This document shows positions 1 through 6,869 of a DNA stretch of 64,000 bases, piece after piece (positions within the stretch are counted from its first letter, which is position 1; every line of letters begins with the position of its first letter). Made by a program: the position numbers and the translations under genes. This DNA is from Paenibacillus sonchi (GTDB lineage: Bacteria; Bacillota; Bacilli; Paenibacillales; Paenibacillaceae). A model generated the notes under the pieces. It did not search any database. It was given only the letters and a program-made list of their open reading frames with translations, and had not been told where the DNA came from. The stretch covers positions 7,316,001 through 7,380,000 of the forward strand of contig NZ_CP068595.1 in NCBI RefSeq assembly GCF_016772475.1, written 5' to 3'.

Positions 1-261
1 GCTGTCCACGTGCAACTGAATAAAGCGGGTATTTAAGGCTTGCGGAATTACGCGATGGGATTCGAAATGGTTAATTAAAAGCAGATTGTTTTCATGCAGA
101 TGGTAATCATTTTGGCCGATGGTCACCTTCAGTTTTCCAGTAAAAAGCCAGAGGATCTCCAGCCCCGAGTGTCGATGCAGCTCTTCGGAATTAGTCTCAT
201 TGACCTTGACATGGATCGGACACCCCGGCAGATACGGAATCTGAATAACGGAATACTTCAA
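1..261 (-). CDS. AraC-family regulator, N-terminal cupin part (truncated by window edge)
   Basis: The reverse strand reads 87 codons from a TTG at 261 without a stop to the window edge. The TTG is preceded, seven bases away, by a strong GGGGG ribosome site. The peptide has the pattern of the AraC-type ligand-binding cupin: HVKVNET, then HRHSGLEILW (metal-site-like histidines and the cupin turn), then a strand ending LLLINHFESHRV. Family knowledge: such proteins are sugar- or stress-responsive activators with two helix-turn-helix motifs at the C-terminus, which would lie outside the window. A 16-bp palindrome sits just upstream of the ribosome site. Target genes are unknown. Confidence 0.7.
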   Translation of the reverse strand, partial: MKYSVIQIPYLPGCPIHVKVNETNSEELHRHSGLEILWLFTGKLKVTIGQNDYHLHENNLLLINHFESHRVIPQALNTRFIQLHVDS

Positions 262-289
262 ACCAACACCCCCTTTAGTAATTAATTAT

Positions 290-305
290 AACCAACCGGT
301 TGGTT
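290..305. promoter_or_regulatory. 16-bp perfect palindrome, repressor-operator-like
   Basis: The sequence aaccaaccggttggtt is a perfect palindrome. It lies 29 bases upstream of the TTG start of the partial AraC gene, where a repressor would block the promoter. Its form resembles operators of TetR-family proteins. That identity is inference; no TetR gene is visible in the window. Confidence 0.4.
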
Positions 306-334
306 GCCGAGTCTGGCTCTAGAGTTTGGAACAG

Positions 335-389
335 TGAAACAGCGACAACAAAAGATGAGAAGATAAATCCTAAGACTATCGCTGTTTCA
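335..389. repeat. 11-bp inverted repeat with 33-base spacer
   Basis: The arms tgaaacagcga (335-345) and tcgctgtttca (379-389) are exact inverted copies. The spacer is too long for a typical terminator and no T-run follows. Role unknown; it lies between the AraC gene and the RES gene. Confidence 0.4.
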
Positions 390-494
390 TTGAACTAGAT
401 TTCTCTCAACACCGATATCTACACTTTTCTTGAATTTTTGCCGGGTCAAGAAAAGTCAAGATCGAAGCATGAAACTAATACGTCAAAGTATAAA

Positions 495-1526
495 TCACCA
501 CTTAATAAATTCTGAACTAAGAGATTCCATTAATCTTTGTTTTAATATTTCAATTTTAGTATTACTATCATTAAATAAAAATATTTCATCAACTTGAAAA
601 TCATTTGTATGCTCTGAATAACTAATTAGTGCTAGGTTCATACCTTCATCAAAACGCACACTCGGATATTTGATAGCATGGAATCCAGCTGCTTTAGCAC
701 AATCAGCAATAAATCTTGTAAAGACATAGTGAGGCTTGTGCCACCCCTCCCCTTCATTTGGGGAACTCATTAAGGATGACCATCTTATTAAGTTAATGAT
801 GTTTGACTCATGAGCTTGCATTGTTAAGTCTAAAACTTTGATTGGTTTTTTTATACGTATGTTTGCAATCATCACACCTTCTTGGGGGGAACGTAGTTCA
901 TGGAAGCATGCTTCCGGCTCCTCAGAAAGGTATAATACTTGTTTTCCAGCATGATTATACCTCCCCTCAGCAACCTTCTCTTTAGGAGGAGTAAAAAAGT
1001 CAGCTGCAGTATAAACAATTTCATTATTGAATATTCGGGCTCTGTATACTGCATCAGATAAAATCTCAGGATCAATTGTTTGAGATATATTAGTGATTTC
1101 TTGAAACACCTCAAGTGCAAAAGGATGTGTTAATAGTAAAAAAGGTGTCTCATATGCTATTTTAGCAATTTCTCCTACGAGTTGCTTGAATCCATATGGA
1201 ACATTAAAGGGCATATTATAGGGATAGATGATTCCACGTAATTTTTGGTTGCATCGAGGACATACTAAACCAGATGAGAATTGATTAAATTCATCTTCAG
1301 TTTTAAAATCACTGAATCGCATCATCGAATACAATGATGAAATTTGTATTGAGTAGGTTTGAAAATCCTGATCGTTAATATAGACACCCGGCCAGTATTT
1401 GATAAATTCATCTACGCATTCTTCACAACATATGATATCTGCTGAAAAAATCGAATCAAATTCTTCTGCAAAAACTATATGAAAGAACTCTAGTTTATTC
1501 TGGATTGTTATTTCATCTTCGATCAA
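495..1526 (-). CDS. RES-domain protein with N-terminal zinc-ribbon-like region
   Basis: 343 residues. The C-terminal half carries the RES-domain pattern: GRYNHAGKQVLYLS, then EACFHELR, then a distal MNLALISY, supplying the family's conserved Arg, Glu and Ser. Family knowledge: RES toxins (Xre-RES modules) degrade NAD+. The N-terminal part has CCEEC near residue 35 and CPRC near 95, likely one zinc site, as in HEPN/RES-N-type proteins. An upstream GTG (1535) and ATG (1532) are in frame, but the ribosome site AGGTGAT (1537-1531) spaces better to the TTG at 1526. No Xre antitoxin is adjacent; the nearest Xre gene is 2 kb away. It may therefore be a stand-alone effector rather than a classic toxin-antitoxin pair. 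Confidence 0.7.
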   Translation of the reverse strand: MIEDEITIQNKLEFFHIVFAEEFDSIFSADIICCEECVDEFIKYWPGVYINDQDFQTYSIQISSLYSMMRFSDFKTEDEFNQFSSGLVCPRCNQKLRGIIYPYNMPFNVPYGFKQLVGEIAKIAYETPFLLLTHPFALEVFQEITNISQTIDPEILSDAVYRARIFNNEIVYTAADFFTPPKEKVAEGRYNHAGKQVLYLSEEPEACFHELRSPQEGVMIANIRIKKPIKVLDLTMQAHESNIINLIRWSSLMSSPNEGEGWHKPHYVFTRFIADCAKAAGFHAIKYPSVRFDEGMNLALISYSEHTNDFQVDEIFLFNDSNTKIEILKQRLMESLSSEFIKW

Positions 1527-1755
1527 AATCATCACCTTTCGTTTCTTAAACTTATAGCGTTTGACAAGGTCGGAAGCGTCTGCCTAATAAACACAGTGTT
1601 CTTCTTGACTCATTGACTTATCTAAGTAAATTAATCTTACAATTTGAATGAAAAAAAGAATAGTATCCAACCGACCTATGCGCATGGGAAAACTTCTCAA
1701 CTACTGATTATTTTATTGATGGCCAAACATTAATTGACTGATGCTTAATCTGTAG

Positions 1756-2131
1756 CTGCACCATCAGCTTTGCTTCGATCAAAACGATATCTCTTCTGAT
1801 CCTCTTTATTCACATAGAAGATGGACTGACCCTCGCAATAGAAACTCATAGATAAGAACAATGCCTGAAGGTTATATACCGCTGCGGGCGCAAAGTTTCG
1901 CAGTGATTGATGAGGCAAGTATGATTATGCAAGTGGATGTAATACTCTCGCTGCATCGTCTCCAGAACGAAACCAAACAGCACCCCCTATTTTCCCGCCT
2001 CTTCTATAATCCGTTCGATGGTTTGCCGGGAAGGAGTTCTGGATACGAGCCAGCAAGGGCAATGGATAATTTAGGAGTAATTCAGACCGGGATTTATCCT
2101 CAAAAATCAGCCTATAATGAAAACCAATCAT
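1756..2131 (-). pseudogene. possible degraded gene remnant, unrecognised
   Basis: The roughly 680 bases between 1536 and 2243 hold no convincing intact gene. On the minus strand, frames around 1756-2131 give protein-like stretches that switch frame. One includes RQTIERIIEEAGK, which resembles a recognition-helix region; another, near the 3' end, reads FYVNKEDQKRYRFDRSK before a stop. This looks like a frameshifted relic. No family could be assigned, and chance open frames remain possible. Confidence 0.2.
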
Positions 2132-2243
2132 TTTTGTGGCCCCCTTGCTCTATCTGAAAGCGTCTCAACTACAATTGATTTATTGGTTGAATAACATATA
2201 ATGTAAGTTGTGTTATTCCAAACAAAATGGAGATGGTATTTAT

Positions 2244-2801
2244 ATGAAAGTAGTCATTGGAGCAGGGCAGACAAAGTATGATGGTTGGCTCAGTACCCAA
2301 GAAGATGAATTGAATTTACTAGCTTTGGACAGTTGGATCAAATTATCTGCACCAAAAAGTATTGATGCACTCCTGGCTGAACATGTGTGGGAGCATTTAA
2401 CTTATGAGGAAGGGATTACGGCTGCGAAGCATTGCTATCAGTTTTTAAAACCTGGTGGGTACATCCGTTGTGCGGTTCCCGATAAAAATTTCCGTAACGA
2501 TTGGTATCAACAGATGGTTCAAGTCGGAGGTCCTGGACCAGCTGATCATCCTGCGGCATCTCATAAAATAGTATACGATGCTAAAACGTTTGTATCCGTA
2601 TTTGAAAAGGTGGGGTTTGAAGTAACGTTGTTGGAGTATTGCGATGATAACGGAGATTTTCATTATACATACTGGAATGAAATGGACGGGAAGATAGGGA
2701 GATCATTTCGATTTGATACAAGGAATTCCATTAACGAATTAGGAATGGTATCCATTATTATAGATGCAAAAAAGCCATTGCTAATAAAAAATAACACTTA
2801 A
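2244..2801 (+). CDS. SAM-dependent methyltransferase-like protein (COG4627 type)
   Basis: 185 residues, starting at ATG 2244 behind a GGAG site; an in-frame ATG at 2208 has no ribosome site. The start MKVVIGAGQTKYDGWLST, the middle AEHVWEHL and the strand FLKPGGYIRCAVPD match the small predicted SAM methyltransferases that act on glycans or small molecules near sugar-biosynthesis genes. The glycine-rich SAM loop is short (GAG), as in that group. The substrate cannot be told from sequence. It stands alone between degraded DNA and a small orphan gene. A hairpin (ccccattt 2867-2874 / aaatgggg 2896-2903) follows but lacks a T-run. Confidence 0.6.
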   Translation: MKVVIGAGQTKYDGWLSTQEDELNLLALDSWIKLSAPKSIDALLAEHVWEHLTYEEGITAAKHCYQFLKPGGYIRCAVPDKNFRNDWYQQMVQVGGPGPADHPAASHKIVYDAKTFVSVFEKVGFEVTLLEYCDDNGDFHYTYWNEMDGKIGRSFRFDTRNSINELGMVSIIIDAKKPLLIKNNT

Positions 2802-2971
2802 GATTTTGAATCGATTTATTTGAAGTTTATTAAGTATGTCCTTCAACCATCATTTCCATAAATTTGCCCCATTTCTCGGAAAACCTTGAGCCTAAAAATG
2901 GGGTGTTAGCCGCATCATTTGAATGTTACTTTAACGAATTGTTCTCTATCATATAAAAAGGAGGATAACCA

Positions 2972-3211
2972 ATGATCTCTGATAAGACATTGACTGAGAT
3001 GGGAGTTATCAAGAGCAAAGATGGGGTATTTATTCCAAAAGATTTCTGTTTAGTGTCGTTGTTGAATCATTATCAAACCGAAGCCACTTCGCTAACTGAT
3101 GAAGAACATAATGCCATATCGAATTTCCTCTTTCATCTGGAACTTGATTTGGGCATCTGTGATGGAACAATACCAAAATACTTGAAACAGAGAGTTGTTG
3201 AAGAGGACTAA
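2972..3211 (+). CDS. 79-aa hypothetical protein
   Basis: A short acidic protein, led by a near-perfect ribosome site (aaaggaggataacc) directly before ATG 2972, which is the main reason to accept it. It contains a predicted helical segment, LTDEEHNAISNFLFHLELDL, and no cysteine-rich or membrane segment. No family recognised. It is the last gene before the tRNA-Leu scars, so it may belong to the chromosome or to an older inserted element. Confidence 0.55.
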   Translation: MISDKTLTEMGVIKSKDGVFIPKDFCLVSLLNHYQTEATSLTDEEHNAISNFLFHLELDLGICDGTIPKYLKQRVVEED

Positions 3212-3358
3212 ATCTCTCATTTTGTTCTGAAACCCTTACAAGTCACCCTTGCACAAGGGACACTTTGAATGATGGAAAGTTCACTTTGCTGTAGCGCTCC
3301 ATTTTGCCTCCCCACACAGAATTTTTAGCTTTTGTCTTGAGCTTTATTCAAGGGCTAT

Positions 3359-3385
3359 AAAAAAACCTTGATTTCTCAAGGCTTT
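3359..3385 (-). terminator. rho-independent terminator of the older tRNA-Leu fragment
   Basis: On the minus strand the stem CCTTGA / TCAAGG with a four-base loop is followed by a run of seven T. It lies directly 3' of the degenerate tRNA-Leu fragment, as expected for a tRNA gene's own terminator. Confidence 0.65.
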
Positions 3386-3393
3386 CACTGTAG

Positions 3394-3450
3394 TGCCGAG
3401 GACGGGGGAGGGCGAACCCGTACAGTACTCATGTACCGCAAAATTCTTGA
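3394..3450 (-). repeat. degenerate 3' fragment of tRNA-Leu (old attachment-site scar)
   Basis: Read on the minus strand this resembles the 3' half of the better copy at 4263-4319: variable arm, T-arm and acceptor end CCTCGGCA are recognisable. The anticodon stem has decayed (aattcttg in place of gattttaag on the plus strand) and the T-loop carries a small insertion. With the copy at 4263 it forms an 869-bp direct repeat. It cannot make a tRNA. Confidence 0.6.
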
Positions 3451-3532
3451 ACTTATCAATATAAAATTTATTTAGAAGAATATTTATCCGTCTAAAAGAA
3501 AAGCACTCTCCCGAGTGCTCCTCTAGTAACCT

Positions 3533-3745
3533 CTATTCTCCCGGCACATACTCAATCAAATCTGACAGCTTGCATTGAAACGTATCACAAAGTTTGAATA
3601 GCGTCTCCAACTTAACAGTCTCCAGTTGAGTTTCTCTATACAGTTTGTTAATTGAGTTTCGGCTTAAACCCGATTTCTCCATTAATTCAGTGATGTCGTC
3701 TATACGGTGTTCAGCCATTAGAACTCTTAAATTGCTTTTCAACAA
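3533..3745 (-). CDS. Xre/Cro-CI family repressor
   Basis: 70 residues from TTG 3745, which lies six bases after a GGAGGGG ribosome site; the longer in-frame TTG at 3760 overlaps that site and is unlikely. A single helix-turn-helix domain fills the protein: SNLRVLMAEHRIDDITEL, then MEKSGLSRNSINKLYRE as turn and recognition helix, then FKLCDTFQCKLSDLIEY. Family knowledge: such short Cro-like proteins control integrative elements and phages. It is divergent from the DUF6809-like gene across a promoter with a palindromic operator, so it probably represses that promoter and its own. Confidence 0.8.
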   Translation of the reverse strand: MLKSNLRVLMAEHRIDDITELMEKSGLSRNSINKLYRETQLETVKLETLFKLCDTFQCKLSDLIEYVPGE

Positions 3746-3802
3746 AATGTTCCCCTCCAACTATTATGTATGATAATTGCAGACAGCTAATTGACCTTAT
3801 AG

Positions 3803-3846
3803 AGTTAAAATTTAACTTTACAACTAACCTCATAAGGTTATATAAT
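3803..3846. promoter_or_regulatory. divergent promoter with 15-bp palindromic operator
   Basis: The palindrome agttaaaatttaact (3803-3817) lies between the divergent xre and DUF6809-like genes. Plus-strand promoter: TTTACA 3817-3822, 18-base spacer, TATAAT 3841-3846. A minus-strand promoter, TTGTAA with a 16-base spacer and TATAAG, covers the palindrome. Repressor binding would therefore touch both promoters. A second ataaggttatataataccct-type dyad overlaps the plus -10. Confidence 0.55.
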
Positions 3847-3881
3847 ACCCTTATAAAGTTAAAAACTTGGAGGTGTCCTAT

Positions 3882-4172
3882 TTGTTTGAATCTTTAGAAG
3901 CTTTAACCGATCCGTTGATTCGCATACGGGTTGAAGCGATGTACCGTGAATTGTTGAACACCGATTCTAACTATAAATTGCTTCTTCAGGAAAGTAATCA
4001 GCACTTTCAGCAGCTTAGAAACTCTCTGCCCCAGGACCAGCAGAACGCTGCTTTCCTGTTTGAGGACACTGAGTTGTCGCTTCAAGCCATTCTTGAGCGC
4101 TCCATCTATTTACAGGGATTTAAAGATGCTCTTTATCTCTTCAATGAACTACAGATTTCTCCACATGCTTAA
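3882..4172 (+). CDS. DUF6809-like small element protein
   Basis: 96 residues from TTG 3882, six bases after GGAGGTG; the in-frame TTG at 3867 precedes the ribosome site. The segment LIRIRVEAMYRELLNTDSNY and the C-terminal RSIYLQGFKDALYLFNEL follow the layout of small all-helical proteins found near regulators in firmicute prophages and conjugative elements. Function unknown. It has its own promoter under the likely control of the Xre protein, and sits between the two tRNA-Leu fragments, so it may be the remnant of a separate small island. Confidence 0.6.
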   Translation: MFESLEALTDPLIRIRVEAMYRELLNTDSNYKLLLQESNQHFQQLRNSLPQDQQNAAFLFEDTELSLQAILERSIYLQGFKDALYLFNELQISPHA

Positions 4173-4211
4173 TTCGCTCCAAGATTTACATTATCCTTTT
4201 TTAAGCCTACG

Positions 4212-4240
4212 TGCAAAGAAAAGACGCATTCACTTGAATG
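4212..4240 (-). terminator. rho-independent terminator of the younger tRNA-Leu fragment
   Basis: On the minus strand the stem GCGCATTCA / TGAATGCGT is followed by a T-rich run (cttttctttg). It follows the acceptor end of the tRNA-Leu fragment, the same arrangement as at 3359-3385 with a different hairpin sequence. Confidence 0.6.
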
Positions 4241-4262
4241 CGCCTTCCACTGTAGCTATGGA

Positions 4263-4319
4263 TGCCGAGGACGGGGGTCGAACCCGTACGGTACTCACGT
4301 ACCGCAGGATTTTAAGTCC
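4263..4319 (-). repeat. 3' half of tRNA-Leu(TAA): attachment-site fragment at the element end
   Basis: Reverse complement reads ggacttaaaatcc (anticodon stem-loop with TAA), the long leucine variable arm with stem GGTAC/GTACC, the T-arm with GTTCGAC, and CCTCGGCA. The D-arm and 5' acceptor strand are absent; beyond 4320 the sequence is unrelated. This is the expected scar when an element integrates into a tRNA gene and carries the 3' half as its att core. A nearly exact inverted pair (ttccactgtag near 4245, ctgcagtggaa near 4346) flanks it. Confidence 0.75.
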
Positions 4320-4377
4320 CAGAAGTCATTTGGACTTTAACCCCCTGCAGTGGAAAATAAGGGAACCTACAATCCGC

Positions 4378-4406
4378 AAAAAACCTTGTAGAATCAAGGG
4401 TTTTTT
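4378..4406. terminator. bidirectional rho-independent terminator
   Basis: Six A, stem CCTTG / CAAGG, then six T on the plus strand, with the mirror on the minus strand. It separates the att scar from the par operon. Confidence 0.6.
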
Positions 4407-4559
4407 ACGGTTTTCCGTGTTTTCCTTAGAGCCACAAGGGTTTCCGGCAACAAGCAACAGAAAGAGCAAATTTAGCCTTTGGAGAGAACTGCGAGAGAAC
4501 TCGGAGAGAAAAATGAGAGAACCAGCCCGCTCCCTACCATTGACAATATGTTCGGAGCA

Positions 4560-4575
4560 AACCTCCGGGGAGGTT
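4560..4575 (+). promoter_or_regulatory. hairpin covering the parA ribosome site
   Basis: AACCTC / GAGGTT pair around a CGGG loop, and the right arm contains the GGGGAGG ribosome site of parA. Folding would hide the site, so translation could be regulated or need a bound factor. A TTGACA (4540-4545) lies upstream, but no -10 box at the right distance is seen. Confidence 0.35.
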
Positions 4576-4581
4576 TTTATA

Positions 4582-5373
4582 ATGACACAAACAACCGTTA
4601 TCACCATCGCCAATCAGAAAGGTGGCACAGGCAAGACTACCACCGCCTACAATCTGGCGTGCGCCTTGTCTTATGAAGATAAAAAAGTGCTGCTGGTTGA
4701 TTTCGACCCACAAGGCAATCTGAGCATGTGCTTTGGAATCGAGAATCCAGATCAGCTTAAGTTTTCAATGTTCAATATTATGAACGCCCTCATGAGCGAC
4801 GAACCACTGCCGGCTCCTGAAGAATACATTCATAATCATGGCAATATAGACCTCATCCCAAGCAACATAGAACTATCCGTTGCTGAGATTAATTTAAGAG
4901 ATGAAATGGGTGGTGAAAAGACTCTCACCACATTATTGGAATCCATGAAGCAAAGATATGACTATATCATTATAGACACAAATCCCTCTCTTGGTCTACT
5001 AACGATAAACGCCCTTGCTGCCAGTGACAGTGTGTTAATTCCGGTAAACCCTCAACTGTGGTCAGCAACAGGCCTAACTCAGCTTCTGAAAATTATCATT
5101 AAGGTGAAGAAACGAATTAATCCGCGGATTAACATTGCGGGAATTTTAATGACTATGTGTGATACCAGAACCAATTTATATAAAGAAGCCTTTCGGTTAG
5201 TGAAAGCTTATTACCAGAAAACCGTCCGCATCTTTGATGTTCAAATCCCTCTCTCAGTCAAAGTCGGTGAGGCGAATTTCTATAGTCAAAGTATTATTGA
5301 ATTCAATCCTAAGTCGAAGGTAGCCACTGCTTATTGCAGTTTAGCGAAGGAGCTGATGCAAGATGAGCAATAA
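4582..5373 (+). CDS. parA: ParA/Soj-type partition ATPase
   Basis: 263 residues from ATG 4582; the open frame runs further upstream, but only this ATG has a ribosome site. Deviant Walker A KGGTGKTT at residues 13-20, Walker A' VLLVDFDPQGN at 36-46, and the switch region DYIIIDTNPSLG mark the ParA family. Family knowledge: ParA forms ATP-dependent dimers on DNA and moves ParB-bound cargo; on conjugative elements it stabilises the excised circular form. The stop overlaps the start of parB by 11 bases, so the pair is translationally coupled. It opens the element's backbone operon, right after the att scar. Confidence 0.88.
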   Translation: MTQTTVITIANQKGGTGKTTTAYNLACALSYEDKKVLLVDFDPQGNLSMCFGIENPDQLKFSMFNIMNALMSDEPLPAPEEYIHNHGNIDLIPSNIELSVAEINLRDEMGGEKTLTTLLESMKQRYDYIIIDTNPSLGLLTINALAASDSVLIPVNPQLWSATGLTQLLKIIIKVKKRINPRINIAGILMTMCDTRTNLYKEAFRLVKAYYQKTVRIFDVQIPLSVKVGEANFYSQSIIEFNPKSKVATAYCSLAKELMQDEQ

Positions 5374-6403
5374 GCGACCTACGCCTAAGCTTTCAAGCAT
5401 TGATGAGCTTTTACTTTTGTCTGAGGGACCAGACCATACAACATCATCTCCTGAAAATTCAGGAGTCACTTCTCTTCTACTCTCCAGCCTTATTCCCTTT
5501 CATAAACATCCATTTAAGTTATATGAGGGCAAAAAACTGGATGACTTAATCGAAAGCGTCCTAGAGAACGGTGTGCTAATTCCCGTTATAGTCCGTCCAA
5601 TGGAACAAGATTCCTATGAAATTCTTTCTGGGCATAATCGCGTCAATGCCGCTAAAGCTGCGGGGTTACTTTCTATCCCTTCCATTGTTAAAGAACAATT
5701 GACGGAAGCAGAAGCTGTAATTATCGTGGTGGACACCAATTTTCATCAACGTTCCATTCAGGATATGTTGCCCAGTGAACTTGCTCGTGCCCTGGAGATG
5801 CAGCTTGAAGCTTGCAAAGAAGCTAAGCAAAAACAGAGCAAAATAACTCAGCTTGAAAACGGCGAGATCCCTTATAACACCGAGGATTCTGAGTCCACTG
5901 TCCCAGTGGGACAGCGAACTTGGAGCGTGGATGAAGTTTCCGAGAAAAACGATATGAGCCCAACCAATATCAAACGATATTTGCGCTTGAATCATCTTTT
6001 ACCAGAACTCATGGAAAGAGTCGATCAAGGTGAAATCAAGCTTCGCCCGGCCGTCGATCTCTCTTACCTGAAACCGCAAGAACAACAAACCGTGGAATCT
6101 TTAATTCATGAACAAGGCTTTAAAGTAGATATGAAAAAATCCGAGCTGCTTCGAGCGAAATCAGAAAATCGCAATTTCACTGAGCAAGCCGCATCAGTGA
6201 TCCTTTCCGGTGAGTCTAGCCGGAAGCCAAAAAATAAGGTTCCTGCTCCATTCAAGCTAAAGCATAAAGTATATGCCAAATATTTCTCTCCTGAGAGTAA
6301 AGCCGCAGAAGTTGAGGAAATCATCGATAAAGCTTTAACCCTATATTTTTCGCTCCAGTCAGAGCCTGAACTACATCCCTTAATTGAAGAGGAGGAAATT
6401 TAA
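5363..6403 (+). CDS. parB: ParB/Spo0J-like DNA-binding protein
   Basis: 346 residues. The N-terminal ParB domain includes LIPFHKHPFKLYEGKKLDDL and, near residues 88-101, LSGHNRVNAAKAAG, the counterpart of the CTP-binding GERRxRA box with Glu replaced by His. The central helix-turn-helix lies around WSVDEVSEKNDMSPTNIKRY and LRLNHLLPELMERV. Family knowledge: ParB binds centromere-like sites and stimulates ParA. No obvious parS repeat was spotted nearby. It overlaps parA at its start and shares ATG/stop bases with the next gene, indicating one operon. Confidence 0.85.
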   Translation: MSNKRPTPKLSSIDELLLLSEGPDHTTSSPENSGVTSLLLSSLIPFHKHPFKLYEGKKLDDLIESVLENGVLIPVIVRPMEQDSYEILSGHNRVNAAKAAGLLSIPSIVKEQLTEAEAVIIVVDTNFHQRSIQDMLPSELARALEMQLEACKEAKQKQSKITQLENGEIPYNTEDSESTVPVGQRTWSVDEVSEKNDMSPTNIKRYLRLNHLLPELMERVDQGEIKLRPAVDLSYLKPQEQQTVESLIHEQGFKVDMKKSELLRAKSENRNFTEQAASVILSGESSRKPKNKVPAPFKLKHKVYAKYFSPESKAAEVEEIIDKALTLYFSLQSEPELHPLIEEEEI

Positions 6404-6831
6404 TGGTATTCAAAGATCTGGCCCATGAACAGTTTTATGAAGGTAATGTCATTCGCGCTGAGCGTCAACACGATCCTTACCGATCCGCTCTGTTTTATCT
6501 GTTAGGCCTTACAGAAGATACTCGCCGTCACATTAATGATCTTTATGATTTCAGAGAAGACAGCATTAGGCTAGAGGGCTTAAACAACGGCTGGCAGACA
6601 GGCACAACAGTCCGTCTTACCCGTCTCGCATTTAACCTCTATTCGGGCTATACGGGAGAACATGAAGAAGAGACCCACTCTTTCAGCCCCTATTATCTGT
6701 TCGATAATGGACTCATGCCATATTTCTTTGAAGGGATCAAGCTTCGCTATCCAGCCTATGCTGTGGATATCAAACGAGATTGGCTTCCCTTTGTACCAGA
6801 CAAAGATATCTATGATGAGCTGGAACAGTAA
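6403..6831 (+). CDS. DUF6075-like protein
   Basis: 142 residues, its ATG overlapping the parB stop (TAATGG). The stretch HDPYRSALFYLLGLTEDTRR followed by HINDLYDF matches small proteins of the DUF6075 type that recur beside parA/parB and the giant helicase in firmicute conjugative elements. No membrane segment or catalytic motif is visible. Role unknown; the steady position suggests a part in element maintenance or DNA processing. Confidence 0.65.
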   Translation: MVFKDLAHEQFYEGNVIRAERQHDPYRSALFYLLGLTEDTRRHINDLYDFREDSIRLEGLNNGWQTGTTVRLTRLAFNLYSGYTGEHEEETHSFSPYYLFDNGLMPYFFEGIKLRYPAYAVDIKRDWLPFVPDKDIYDELEQ

Positions 6832-6869
6832 GGAGCACATTTCATACATTGGAAGGGAGGATAACCATC

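Noticed and set aside
1861..2157. 98-codon plus-strand open frame
   Set aside because: No ribosome site, no protein-like pattern, and it overlaps a more plausible minus-strand relic.
4263..4319. Functional tRNA-Leu gene
   Set aside because: The D-arm and 5' acceptor strand are missing, so it cannot fold into a tRNA.
4060..4581. Long N-terminal extension of ParA
   Set aside because: It would run through the tRNA fragment and a terminator; the ATG at 4582 has the ribosome site and begins the conserved fold.
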